A stretch of DNA of 51,716 nucleotides from positions 1-51,716 of the forward strand of contig JADGBT010000029.1 in assembly GCA_015231375.1 (NCBI GenBank). Direction: 5' to 3'. This document shows, one piece after another, positions 1 to 7,369 of the stretch. The notes under the pieces are model-generated. The model searched no databases and was not told the origin of the DNA. It saw only the letters and a list, made by a program, of their open reading frames with translations. Each line of letters starts with the position of its first letter. Position 1 is the stretch's first letter. The position numbers and the translations under genes are program-made. Origin of the DNA: Magnetococcales bacterium. GTDB taxonomy: Bacteria > Pseudomonadota > Magnetococcia > Magnetococcales > Magnetaquicoccaceae.

Positions 1-16
1 TGATGTGGGGCATGCC

Positions 17-96
17 TCCTGGTTACCCACAAATCCACAGGCCCGATGGGATTTTTGTGAGAATCCTGTGGCCTGTGGATTTGTGGATAACCAGGA
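17..96. repeat. Long inverted repeat with DnaA-box-like sequence
   Basis: Two 27-base arms, 17-43 and 70-96, are reverse complements with a single mismatch, separated by 26 bases. The right arm contains a perfect DnaA-box match (TTATCCACA, read on the minus strand, 82-90). The left arm has the same box with one mismatch (23-31). It lies 150 bases upstream of a phage/plasmid-type regulator and replication protein, so it could be part of a replicon origin or an operator. It could also be a simple hairpin; function is inferred only from position and the box. Confidence 0.6.
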
Positions 97-248
97 CCCA
101 AGCCGGTGGGCATTGCCAAGTATTCAGTGTCTATAAAAATAAAAGCAAACAAGGTTCAGAGCTTATTCGCTTCATAAAATTGTCTTGACGATAGGGTCCA
201 CTTCAGGGAGTTGTTGAACCATTTCAACAGCAAACCAGGGGATCAGAA

Positions 249-482
249 ATGAAGACCGTACTCAACAGCGATAAACAACCGATCCTGGAAAGCGGATTTT
301 TGAGGTTGCATCAAGTGTTGGAAATGTTTCCCGTTTCGTCGTCAACCTGGTGGGCGGGGTGCCGGAGCGGTCGATTTCCGCCGGGGGTCAAGCTGGGTCC
401 AAGGACAACCGCATGGCGCGCATCCGACATCAAAACGTTGCTGGAAAATCCGGGCATGACCTGGAACGACAAGGAGAGTTGA
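249..482 (+). CDS. AlpA-family DNA-binding regulator
   Basis: A 77-residue protein. Its middle, from about residue 17, fits the winged helix-turn-helix of AlpA/Xis-type proteins: a 'GFLRLHQVLEMFPVS' helix, a Ser/Thr-Trp recognition stretch, a 'GRFPPGVKLGPRTTAWR' wing and a closing 'ASDIKTLLE' helix. Such proteins control excision or early genes of prophages and satellites by binding DNA. The gene ends two bases before the start of the DUF927-type replication gene, so the two are probably one transcript. A long open frame from 350 overlaps it in another phase, but that is only an upstream extension of the next gene. Family assignment is by pattern recognition. Confidence 0.8.
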   Translation: MKTVLNSDKQPILESGFLRLHQVLEMFPVSSSTWWAGCRSGRFPPGVKLGPRTTAWRASDIKTLLENPGMTWNDKES

Positions 483-484
483 AC

Positions 485-3364
485 ATGAACGCACAAAAAA
501 GCCCGGCTGGCGGGCCGGGCGAGAGATCATCAAGTGATTCTGCGAAGAATGATACCACCCATGGCCGGAGCGGGCAAGGGAATCGCCCTTCCCTGGAAGA
601 AATGGAATCTGCGCTGTTCACCATTTCCGCCGACTGCGACCGGGACACCTGGGCGCGGGTGGCCATGGCGTTGAAGTCCGAACTCGATGAAGGTGGTTTC
701 CCCCTGTTCGACTCCTGGAGCCGGACCGGTGCCAGCTACGATTCACAAGCCGCGATTGACACCTGGAAATCTGTTCGACCAGGTGGAGGCATCACCATCA
801 AAACGCTTTTTGGGATGGCGCGGGATGCGGGGTGGACGTGGACAAGCCGGACCCCACCCGCCCCTAGACCGGCACCATCCGCAAAGACAACCCCTGCAAA
901 GGATCCGTGGAAACCAATCACCCCGGTTCCCATCGACGCGCCAGCACTGCCGAACCATTACCGTTTGGGGAAGCCGTCCAGGTGCTGGGCTTATCGCGAC
1001 CATGCGGGCCAAACGTTGTTTCATGTCTGCCGTTTCGACAAGTCCGACGGCGGGAAAGAAATCATCCCCTTGACCTTTTGCCAGGGACCGGAAGGAGAGC
1101 GGCAATGGCGGTGGAAATCCATGCCCGCCCCCCGTCCTCTGTACGGGCTTGATCGTCTGGCGGATAAGCCGGATGCCCTGGCCATTGTTCTGGAAGGGGA
1201 AAAAGCGGCTGATGCTGCGCCATCGCTTTTTCCGGATTGGGTGGGCATCACCAGTCCCAATGGTTGCGCATCGGCGGGCCAAGCGGACTGGTCACCGTTG
1301 GCCGGGCGTCACGTCATCCTCTGGCCGGACGCCGACGAAGCCGGTTTGAAATATGCCGACCGGGTGACGGCTGAATTGCGGAAAATCGGGGCGGCTTCGG
1401 TTCGTTGGCTTCGCCTGGAAGCGTTTCTGAATCTCCCCGGTCTGCCCACACGGGAAAGACTTCCAGAGGGTTGGGACGCAGCGGACGCGGTGACGGAAGG
1501 GGCCGACCAGGCAACAGGGGAATCACTCCTGGCAGACCCGGCCAACCTGATTCAGCCACGTCAAGAACATGAAGCGGGAATGGCTGAATTTCTGAAACAA
1601 CAAGAAGAGGCACGCGCCAGAGAAACCGCTTTCCGGTCCGAGGAAGAAGAACGCCGCAAGTTTCCTTTTCAGGTGATGGAAAGGACGAAAGGGCGTCGCA
1701 ACGGCGTCTACTTTTTCCCCCCTTCTGATGGAGACGCACCACCCGAACCCGTCTGGATTTGTTCCCCGCTGCATGTCACCGCTCGTACCCGTGACGCCTT
1801 CCAGGGAAACCATGGCCGCCTGTTGGAATTCGATGATCCGGATGGACATCATCACACCTGGAGCATGCCCATGTCTCTTCTGGCTGGGGATGGGGCCGAG
1901 CTGCGTTCCACCCTTCTTTCCAAAGGCTTGGAACTTTCCACGGCGCGCAAGGCGCGGGATCTTCTCGCCGACTATTTGCAGCGCGCCCGACCGGCGGTCG
2001 TGGCCACGTGCGTGGAACGTGTCGGCTGGCATGGTGGGGCGTTCGTTCTTCCAGATCAAACCATCGGTGCGGTTTCGGAACGGATCTTGTTGCAAACCGG
2101 CGAGTTCGAGCAAACCGGTTTCGAGATGTCCGGAACCCTGGAGGATTGGCAACGGGAGGTGGCGGCCAAGTGCGCGGGCAACTCTCGACTGGTGTTTGCG
2201 GTGAGTGCCGCTTTTGCTGCGGGGCTGCTCCACTTGGTGGGGGATGAGTCTGGCGGCTTCAACTTTACCGGCCAGAGTTCCAGCGGCAAGACCACGGCTT
2301 TGACTGCGGCGGTTTCGGTGTGGGGCGGCCCTGGACGTTTGCAGCGGTGGCGGGCCACTGCCAACGGTTTGGAATCGTTGGCGGCAATCCACAATGACAC
2401 CCTGTTGTGTCTGGACGAGTTGGCGCAAGTCTCCCCTCAAGAGGCCGGGGAAATCGCTTATCTGCTGGCCAATGGCACGGGGAAAGCCCGCTCCAACCGT
2501 GACGGGTCCGCCAGACGCAAGGCCGCTTGGCGGTTGCTCTTCTTGAGTGCCGGAGAAATCGGCCTGTCTGAACACATGCGAACGGTGGGCAAAACGGCGC
2601 GTGCCGGTCAAGAGGTCAGGCTTGCGGACATCCCCGCCGACACGGGAGCCGGGCATGGGCTGTTTGAGAATCTGCATGGCTGCCGGGATGGAGCGGAGTT
2701 TTCAAGGGTGGTGAACCAGGCCGCACGCTCATTCCACGGCACCCCGGCGCGTGCGTTCATCTCCGGACTTGTGGCGAATCTGGACCGGGCAAGCTCTGAT
2801 ATCGATACGGCCCGTCGTGACTTCATGGCCGAGGTGATGCCTCACACGGCAGATGGGCAGGTTCACCGGGTGGCGGGACGCTTCGCCCTGGTGGCTGCTG
2901 CGGGAGAGTTGGCAACCGCCATGGGTGTGACCGGTTGGCAACCGGGGGAAGCCTTCCGCGCTGCCAAGACCTGTCTGGAATCCTGGATGAGTTTACGGGG
3001 TGGGGCCGGGCCACAAGAGGCACGGACGGCACTGGCGCAAGTCAGGCTTTTTTTTGAACAGCACGGGGACAGCCGATTTGCCAACAAGCGTGGCGGCAAT
3101 GATAGACCGATCATCAATCGAGCCGGATTTCGGGAAATCCGGGAAGAAGGCATTGGCCACATGGAATATTTCGTGCTGCCGGAAGTCTTCAAAACGGAAA
3201 TCTGCAAAGGTCTGGATGCGCGCTTTGTCACCCGACTGCTGATTGAACAGGGCTGGATCGCCCCCGGACCAGATGGGGTGGCCACGATCAAGCCGCGTCT
3301 ACCAGACATGGGGCCGACTCGCTGCTATCATTTTGTTTCCCTGGGGGGTGGCGATGAGGATTGA
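485..3364 (+). CDS. PriCT-2/Toprim/DUF927 primase-helicase-like protein
   Basis: A protein of 959 residues. Domains in order: a PriCT-2-like helical domain (about 35-115, 'RDTWARVAMALKSE' to 'FGMARDAGW'); a Toprim-like region (about 155-300) with 'LEGEKAADA' near 237 and 'WPDADEAG' near 280; and a DUF927 ATPase (about 400-850) with Walker A GQSSSGKT near 596-603 and Walker B 'LLCLDEL' near 640. This combination is found in replication or mobilisation proteins of prophages, phage satellites and integrated elements, where it is thought to act as primase/helicase. The start at 485 has an AAGGAGAG Shine-Dalgarno about 8 bases upstream. Upstream in-frame codons from 350 overlap the AlpA gene and were rejected. 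The last 11 bases overlap the next gene. Confidence 0.85.
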   Translation: MNAQKSPAGGPGERSSSDSAKNDTTHGRSGQGNRPSLEEMESALFTISADCDRDTWARVAMALKSELDEGGFPLFDSWSRTGASYDSQAAIDTWKSVRPGGGITIKTLFGMARDAGWTWTSRTPPAPRPAPSAKTTPAKDPWKPITPVPIDAPALPNHYRLGKPSRCWAYRDHAGQTLFHVCRFDKSDGGKEIIPLTFCQGPEGERQWRWKSMPAPRPLYGLDRLADKPDALAIVLEGEKAADAAPSLFPDWVGITSPNGCASAGQADWSPLAGRHVILWPDADEAGLKYADRVTAELRKIGAASVRWLRLEAFLNLPGLPTRERLPEGWDAADAVTEGADQATGESLLADPANLIQPRQEHEAGMAEFLKQQEEARARETAFRSEEEERRKFPFQVMERTKGRRNGVYFFPPSDGDAPPEPVWICSPLHVTARTRDAFQGNHGRLLEFDDPDGHHHTWSMPMSLLAGDGAELRSTLLSKGLELSTARKARDLLADYLQRARPAVVATCVERVGWHGGAFVLPDQTIGAVSERILLQTGEFEQTGFEMSGTLEDWQREVAAKCAGNSRLVFAVSAAFAAGLLHLVGDESGGFNFTGQSSSGKTTALTAAVSVWGGPGRLQRWRATANGLESLAAIHNDTLLCLDELAQVSPQEAGEIAYLLANGTGKARSNRDGSARRKAAWRLLFLSAGEIGLSEHMRTVGKTARAGQEVRLADIPADTGAGHGLFENLHGCRDGAEFSRVVNQAARSFHGTPARAFISGLVANLDRASSDIDTARRDFMAEVMPHTADGQVHRVAGRFALVAAAGELATAMGVTGWQPGEAFRAAKTCLESWMSLRGGAGPQEARTALAQVRLFFEQHGDSRFANKRGGNDRPIINRAGFREIREEGIGHMEYFVLPEVFKTEICKGLDARFVTRLLIEQGWIAPGPDGVATIKPRLPDMGPTRCYHFVSLGGGDED

Positions 3365-3743
3365 CCATTTTGCCGCCTGGAGGCGTCCCACGTCCCAGAA
3401 TTTCCAACCTGTCCCATCGTCCCACCTAAAAAACGATGAGAACCGCAAAGACGGTCAGCAGTCAGTTTCAGTTTCCAGTTTCCCGAGTGTCCCTGTTGAT
3501 GCGGGGCCATTCAATTCCGTGGAGTTTCGGGGGCGGTTCGGGGTGTGGCCCTGGTCGATCCCATGGGACACTCCACACCATGGCCGGTCCAGTCTGCTAC
3601 CAGAGATCATGCGCGGGATGTTCTGGCATTGGTGCCCGGTCTGCGGGCGGTGGGCGTCGTGTGGCGTCGGGTTCGATCCGAGACGTGGACGGCTGGGGCG
3701 GTGGGGATGTGCGGAACATCCGCCAGAAGAGGCCCGGCCATGA
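3354..3743 (+). CDS. Small Cys/Trp-rich hypothetical protein of the element
   Basis: A 129-residue protein of unknown function. The ATG lies inside the end of the DUF927 gene (ATGAGGATTGA arrangement), with a G-rich stretch just upstream, which points to translational coupling. The N-terminal half is low-complexity. The C-terminal 40 residues hold 'WHWCPVCGRWASCG' and a final Cys-His (GCAEH), which look like a small zinc-binding knuckle. The stop overlaps the next start (ATGA). An upstream in-frame start at 3243 would lie wholly within the DUF927 gene and is less likely. Confidence 0.5.
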   Translation: MRIDHFAAWRRPTSQNFQPVPSSHLKNDENRKDGQQSVSVSSFPSVPVDAGPFNSVEFRGRFGVWPWSIPWDTPHHGRSSLLPEIMRGMFWHWCPVCGRWASCGVGFDPRRGRLGRWGCAEHPPEEARP

Positions 3744-4093
3744 GGACACCATGGGGTGGATATTCCGGAGACGCTGTACGTCCGTGCAAACGGTGCGGAA
3801 TGCCGTTCTACCCGAAGCAGGGATGGGAGAAGGAATGCTTCCCCTGCTGGAAGGATAAACAGGACCAATCCGGGGGAAAGCGGTCCGATCCACCCCCGGT
3901 CCAGATCATCGAACGGCTGGTTACCGATCCCCGCTTGCCGGAGGTGGAGGAGTGGCAAGCCATGCTGATGAGATTGATCAAGCTGGCGCATCCCGACCGG
4001 CACGGCGGAAGTCAGGAGGCCAATGATGTGACGCGGTGGTTGCTCTCGGAGCGCGAAAGGATGAAGAGGTTTGCCCCTCCTGATGCCGGATGA
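3740..4093 (+). CDS. Zinc-knuckle / J-domain-like small protein
   Basis: A 117-residue protein whose start overlaps the preceding stop (ATGA). Residues about 14-35 contain two CxxC pairs ('CKRCGMPFYPKQ...CFPC'), likely one zinc site. The C-terminal part reads 'MLMRLIKLAHPDRHGG' and then a basic helix, which matches helix II, the HPD loop and helix III of a DnaJ J domain. J-like proteins of mobile elements often recruit DnaK for replication or assembly; that role here is inference. It is the last gene of the alpA-DUF927 run. A longer frame from 3545 exists, but its extra N-terminus overlaps the previous gene out of phase. Confidence 0.6.
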   Translation: MRTPWGGYSGDAVRPCKRCGMPFYPKQGWEKECFPCWKDKQDQSGGKRSDPPPVQIIERLVTDPRLPEVEEWQAMLMRLIKLAHPDRHGGSQEANDVTRWLLSERERMKRFAPPDAG

Positions 4094-4686
4094 ATCGGCA
4101 GGTACTCCCTGGGCATCGAGCGGGGCGGGTGCCGTGCGACCCCGGGCCTTGACCAGAGCAATCCAAGAAATTTGGGTTACATGTCAGAAGAAAATTTTTT
4201 CTCAACAGGTTGAAACAAAAAGAATAATCATCAATTCGGGTTACAATCCGGGGTGCCCCCCATAACCGGTCAAATCTCTGGAGTCGCGTGGTTCAGAATG
4301 CACACGCCTACCCGTTTCATTCGGCGTTACAGAAGCGTTTCATGTGACGCTACGGGTTGCGTCTGGGCTGAGGGTAAGGATTTTTTCCAGACCCTTTCGT
4401 TGCGCCAGGATTCGCCAGGAACACGGTTGCCCACCAGGGGGGAATACCTAGTTTGGGTGCTGACCCGCTCTGGCTTCCCTCCTGGCAAGGCAGAGCTGTC
4501 CCGGCGGAAGGGTCGGAACGAAATTCGTAACGACCTTCTGACCGAACCGCAATATGAAACGCTCTTCATGAGCCGGGGGCCTCGCGTTTCGCGAGGTCCA
4601 AAGATGAGGCGGGCTTGAGTGGTGTTCAGGAATTGGAGGGCGTTCCCGTCTGGTCGGCAGAGACTTCCCCCTGGCAGGCATGGAAA
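4094..4686. other. 593-base stretch without a convincing gene
   Basis: Open frames exist on both strands (for example 4253-4618 plus, 4448-4768 minus), but none has a good ribosome site, recognisable motif or protein-like composition. The stretch is rich in short palindromes and carries two copies (4428-4444 and 4665-4680, opposite orientations) of a TGCCCACCAGGGGGAA-like motif that recurs at 5349-5364 and 6177-6192. GGGTTACA is repeated near 4172 and 4239. It may be a decayed part of the element. Confidence 0.5.
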
Positions 4687-5112
4687 TCACTTGGCCGGAG
4701 CCGGTGGAGGGGTGGGAAGGCGCATCTCCTGGGCGGCTGGCGGGACATATTGCACCGGGAGCGGCCAAGCCCGCATGAGACCAAAAAGCAGACCAATCCC
4801 CCCGATGATCATGGCGCCGGTCTTGATCACCATGCGGAGTTCCAGTTCCTTGAACCGGGTTTCCATTTTGGTGTCTAATTCCTTGATGTCTCGTTTCAGA
4901 TTGGCTTCCACCATCGCCAGATCCTTGCGCAGATTGGCGTCCACATCGGCCAAATCCCGCTTCAGTGCGGCCATGTCCTGTTTGGTGGCAAGACGATCTT
5001 CCACCAGAGCCACAAGAGCTTCGGCCTGTATGGCGGCCTGGGCTTCATCAACCCCGGCATCGCGGAGTTTGCGAACATAGGCGTAGGTGTCGAAGGCAAT
5101 GGCGGTACTCAT
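4687..5112 (-). CDS. DUF1640-type membrane-anchored coiled-coil protein (copy 1)
   Basis: A 141-residue protein built like DUF1640/CCDC90 proteins: an N-terminal helical head ('FDTYAYVRKLRDAGVDEAQA'), a long charged coiled coil (about 45-95, with 'KRDLADVDANLRKDL' and one KELDTKMETRF unit), one transmembrane helix ('MIIGGIGLLFGLM', about 102-118) and a short Pro-rich tail. The start has GGAGAGG seven bases upstream and a promoter at 5150-5178. A paralogue lies at 6456-6965 with an almost identical membrane segment and the same promoter. Cellular role is unknown; such proteins are often seen in mobile regions of magnetotactic and related bacteria (recollection, unverified). Confidence 0.8.
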   Translation of the reverse strand: MSTAIAFDTYAYVRKLRDAGVDEAQAAIQAEALVALVEDRLATKQDMAALKRDLADVDANLRKDLAMVEANLKRDIKELDTKMETRFKELELRMVIKTGAMIIGGIGLLFGLMRAWPLPVQYVPPAAQEMRLPTPPPAPAK

Positions 5113-5149
5113 GGCTTCCTCTCCTGGTGGGCGTGTGAGTCATGAATAC

Positions 5150-5178
5150 TTTATCCCAGATCGTCCAACAAGGTCCAA
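5150..5178 (-). promoter_or_regulatory. Putative sigma70 promoter of coiled-coil copy 1
   Basis: On the minus strand a TTGGAC -35 (5173-5178), a 17-base spacer and a GATAAA -10 (5150-5155) lie 38 bases before the start codon. The same arrangement, TTGGAC-N17-GATACA, precedes the paralogue at 7062-7090. The conservation of both boxes between two otherwise diverged flanks supports the call. Confidence 0.55.
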
Positions 5179-5435
5179 AGAAATCCACTTGACATCTAAG
5201 GCCGGGCTGATTCATTGTCATGACACGGGGCCGAAAACCCCTTCAACAAGCGGAAACCGCACCCGTCAGACCTTTGCGGTATTTTTGCGTCTTGAATTCG
5301 GCACGGCTTCTGCGTGCCTGACTCATGGCCGGGTGTGTGCGGATACAATACCCCACCAGGGGAAGAAGCACGCCGTCTTGTTGCGGTTTTCGGCACCCGG
5401 TCAATCCACCTTCCCCGAAAAGGAGCAACAAGACC

Positions 5436-6014
5436 ATGACCACCCGTACCACCCCATCCACCACCCCCCGCACCATTCAAATTCGCGTTACCGAGAAGGG
5501 CAAGATTCGTCTGGTTGATGCCGACGTGCTGCCCAACATGGCCACCCCTGAGCCGTACCAGAAGCGGCATCAGCTTTCCGACCAACGTAACCATGATGAC
5601 GGTGAGGCTTTGCTGAAGGAACTGCGCGGCTTGGTCTACATGAGGCGTGAACAAGGCCAAGGGATCACTCCTGAAGAGCTGCTGCCATTTCTGGATGATC
5701 TGGATGGCGTATTGGTCAGGGGCTGGACCGAGATGAGCGAGGCGCTGCAACGTCTGGGCACTGCCAGCAGCTTTTTGCGTCGCTGGTGCGGTGCGTGCGA
5801 GTCGGAAACGCACGGCCATTCTGACCTTGCCCGGCTGCCAGGGACGGCGGCTTTTTTTCTGAAACCCGTACCATTTCCCCCCTTGTCCGGTTTTCCATCA
5901 GAAACAATTTTTGCCCCAAATTCCCCCTGGAAACCCTGTCCCATCGAAATGTCCCACTTGCCCATTTTGGTTAGTGGGACATTTTTTGTGATAATAATAT
6001 ATAGATATCAATAA
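5436..6014 (+). CDS. Hypothetical protein, N-terminal part likely real
   Basis: A frame of 192 codons. The start has AAGGAG ten bases upstream. Residues 1-115 look protein-like: a Thr/Pro-rich start, a basic 'IQIRVTEKGKIRLVDADVLP' strand, then helices with 'EALLKELRGLVYMRREQGQGI' and 'LPFLDDLDGVLVRGWTEM'. The last 70 residues are of poor composition and run across a hairpin with T-tract at 5947-5984. The original stop may therefore have been lost by a frameshift, perhaps in the T7 run near 5849. No family was recognised. Long minus-strand frames across the same DNA look like shadows. Confidence 0.5.
   Translation: MTTRTTPSTTPRTIQIRVTEKGKIRLVDADVLPNMATPEPYQKRHQLSDQRNHDDGEALLKELRGLVYMRREQGQGITPEELLPFLDDLDGVLVRGWTEMSEALQRLGTASSFLRRWCGACESETHGHSDLARLPGTAAFFLKPVPFPPLSGFPSETIFAPNSPWKPCPIEMSHLPILVSGTFFVIIIYRYQ
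5947..5984 (+). terminator. Hairpin with T-tract, terminator-like
   Basis: A perfect 12-base stem, AAATGTCCCACT (5947-5958) and AGTGGGACATTT (5973-5984), with a 14-base loop, runs directly into further T residues. It would serve as a factor-independent terminator for the upstream plus-strand gene, although that open frame formally reads through it. Confidence 0.55.
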
Positions 6015-6455
6015 ATTAATCGCGTTATCCCACTTATCCCACCTGTCCCACCGATTTTTAAGATGAGCGGCAAGCACCCAGAAACGGAGTTTCAGTTTTG
6101 AGTTTTTCCGGCTATGGTGTGGAGGCCCTGCACCCTGGCGCAATGGGGCGGTCATCCCTTCCAGGGAGAGAAGCCTTTCCCCCTGGTGGGCATGTCATCG
6201 ATTTGACAAAAAAAGCAGCAAAAAAATCTGGGGGCATCTGGAAACAAGTCTCGAAAAAAAACCGATCGAGACCAGAAAAGCCCGTAACTTCAATGTGTAC
6301 GGGCTTTTTTAGGGTTCAGGAGAGGCCAGGACAGATGCGGTGACAGCCATGCGGTTTCCGGGTCAGGCTCCGCGCCCTCCAACACCGTCCAAAGACAAAC
6401 CCTTCAAGCTGCCCGATGGAAACGAACGGGTCTGTTTCTCTCCTTTTCCCGGCTG
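6015..6455. other. 441-base non-coding stretch
   Basis: No supported gene. It starts AT-rich, then has CCCAC-rich repeats (6028-6055) resembling those at 3389-3427, one copy of the CCACCAGGGGG motif (6177-6192, minus orientation), and a bidirectional terminator (6276-6308). It separates the plus-strand hypothetical gene from the end of the minus-strand coiled-coil gene. Confidence 0.5.
6276..6308. terminator. Bidirectional factor-independent terminator
   Basis: The stem AAAAGCCCGTA (6276-6286) / TACGGGCTTTT (6298-6308) has an 11-base loop, A residues before it and T residues after it. It sits about 150 bases beyond the stop of the minus-strand coiled-coil gene and downstream of the plus-strand hypothetical gene, so it could serve both. 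Confidence 0.7.
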
Positions 6456-6965
6456 TCAACGCGCAGGAGCGACGGGAAGACGCATTTCCTGGCTGCCGAC
6501 TGGCGGAACATACTGCACCGGAAGCGGCCAGGCCCGCATCAAACCAAAAAGCAGACCAATCCCCCCGATGATCATGGCACCGGTCTTGATCACCATGCGG
6601 AGTTCAAATTCCTTGAACCGGGTTTCCATTTTGGTATCCAGTTCCTTGAGCCGGGTTTCCATTTTGGTGTCCAGTTCCTTGAGCCGGGTTTCCATTTTGG
6701 TATCCAGTTCTTTGAACCGGATTTCCATTTTGGTGTCCAGTTCTTTGAGCCGGATTTCCGTTTTGGCGTCCAACTCCTTGATATCCCGTTTGAGTTCCAG
6801 GACATGGGCGTCCAGCTTGGCGACATCGGCTTTGGTGGAGAGTTGATAACCAAGAATCTCCGTGAGCAGATTCACTTGGGTTTCGGCCTGCTCTTCGGTA
6901 AAACCGGTGGCCATCATCTGCTTGATGAATTTGTGCGTGTCGAAGGCGGAAACCAGACCGGTCAT
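6456..6965 (-). CDS. DUF1640-type coiled-coil protein with 11-residue repeats (copy 2)
   Basis: A 169-residue paralogue of the protein at 4687-5112: helical head ('FDTHKFIKQMMATGFTEEQA'), coiled coil, the same transmembrane helix ('MIIGGIGLLFGLM') and a Pro-rich tail. The coiled coil contains five units of an 11-residue repeat (KELDTKMETRL), against one in copy 1. The chosen start has AGGAGA seven bases upstream, inside the end of a 17-codon upstream frame (6970-7023). The site that aligns with the start of copy 1 is the start of that short frame, so the gene has moved its start inward. A longer frame reaching 7313 is open by chance. Confidence 0.8.
   Translation of the reverse strand: MTGLVSAFDTHKFIKQMMATGFTEEQAETQVNLLTEILGYQLSTKADVAKLDAHVLELKRDIKELDAKTEIRLKELDTKMEIRFKELDTKMETRLKELDTKMETRLKELDTKMETRFKEFELRMVIKTGAMIIGGIGLLFGLMRAWPLPVQYVPPVGSQEMRLPVAPAR
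6609..6773 (-). repeat. Five 33-bp tandem repeats (hendecad coiled coil)
   Basis: Five units of exactly 33 bases (6609-6641, 6642-6674, 6675-6707, 6708-6740, 6741-6773) encode KELDxKxExRx. An 11-residue period is typical of right-handed or straight coiled coils. The units nearest the membrane segment are most alike and the distal one most diverged, suggesting growth by slippage or unequal crossover. Confidence 0.9.
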
Positions 6966-6969
6966 GGGG

Positions 6970-7023
6970 TCATCTCCTGGGCGAAAAAACCATTCCGATG
7001 GGAACGATGGTGACGTGGCGCAT
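6970..7023 (-). CDS. 17-codon leader frame upstream of coiled-coil copy 2
   Basis: It starts at an ATG preceded by CAGGAGAGAAAGCC, the counterpart of the start region of the paralogue at 5112, and encodes MRHVTIVPIGMVFSPRR. Its last two Arg codons form the Shine-Dalgarno AGGAGA of the downstream gene, and its stop lies four bases before that start. It may be a vestige of the ancestral start region or a translated leader that couples initiation. No attenuation structure was recognised. Confidence 0.4.
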   Translation of the reverse strand: MRHVTIVPIGMVFSPRR

Positions 7024-7061
7024 GGCTTTCTCTCCTGACTGAGCGTGTGAGTCATGAATAC

Positions 7062-7090
7062 TGTATCCGATAACCTCCGGGAAGGTCCAA
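7062..7090 (-). promoter_or_regulatory. Putative sigma70 promoter of coiled-coil copy 2
   Basis: TTGGAC (7085-7090), 17-base spacer and GATACA (7062-7067) on the minus strand. Both the boxes and the sequence between promoter and start (GTATTCATGACTCACACGC) match the promoter of the paralogue at 5150-5178. Confidence 0.55.
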
Positions 7091-7369
7091 GAAAATCCAC
7101 GGCAAAGACACGCCAGCCTCGGCGAAAAAGTGGATCGGTTCTGAATGGATGGCTCTTCCGGGCCATCTCCTTGCCGCACAGAAACAGACCCGCTTCATGG
7201 CCCGACTGGACACCGGCCCGCTCCTCCTTGGCCAAACCCGAATTCATCCGATCTTGCGATTCCTGCTTGCCTTCCAGGATACAATCGATTACAGTCTCCT
7301 TCTCATCACACACGGGCAGGAACGTGGTGGCCGGAAATCGAATTCAAGCGGAAGCTCATAGATCATCCC
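7091..7369. other. Gap between accessory segment and tRNA-Asp
   Basis: No supported gene. Frames exist on both strands (for example 7054-7455 and 7145-7567 plus), but they run into the tRNA and lack ribosome sites. This is where the accessory region gives way to core genome. No copy of the tRNA-Asp 3' end was seen here that would mark an attachment site. Confidence 0.45.

Noticed and set aside
113-137. Promoter TTGCCA...TATAAA upstream of the AlpA gene
   Set aside because: The spacer is only 13 bases; the -10-like box alone is not enough.
350-484. Upstream extension of the DUF927 gene
   Set aside because: These 45 codons overlap the AlpA gene out of phase; the ATG at 485 has a proper ribosome site directly after the AlpA stop.
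4253-4618. 121-codon plus-strand frame in the accessory gap
   Set aside because: No ribosome site, no recognisable motif, biased residues, and it crosses one of the CCACCAGGGGG repeats.
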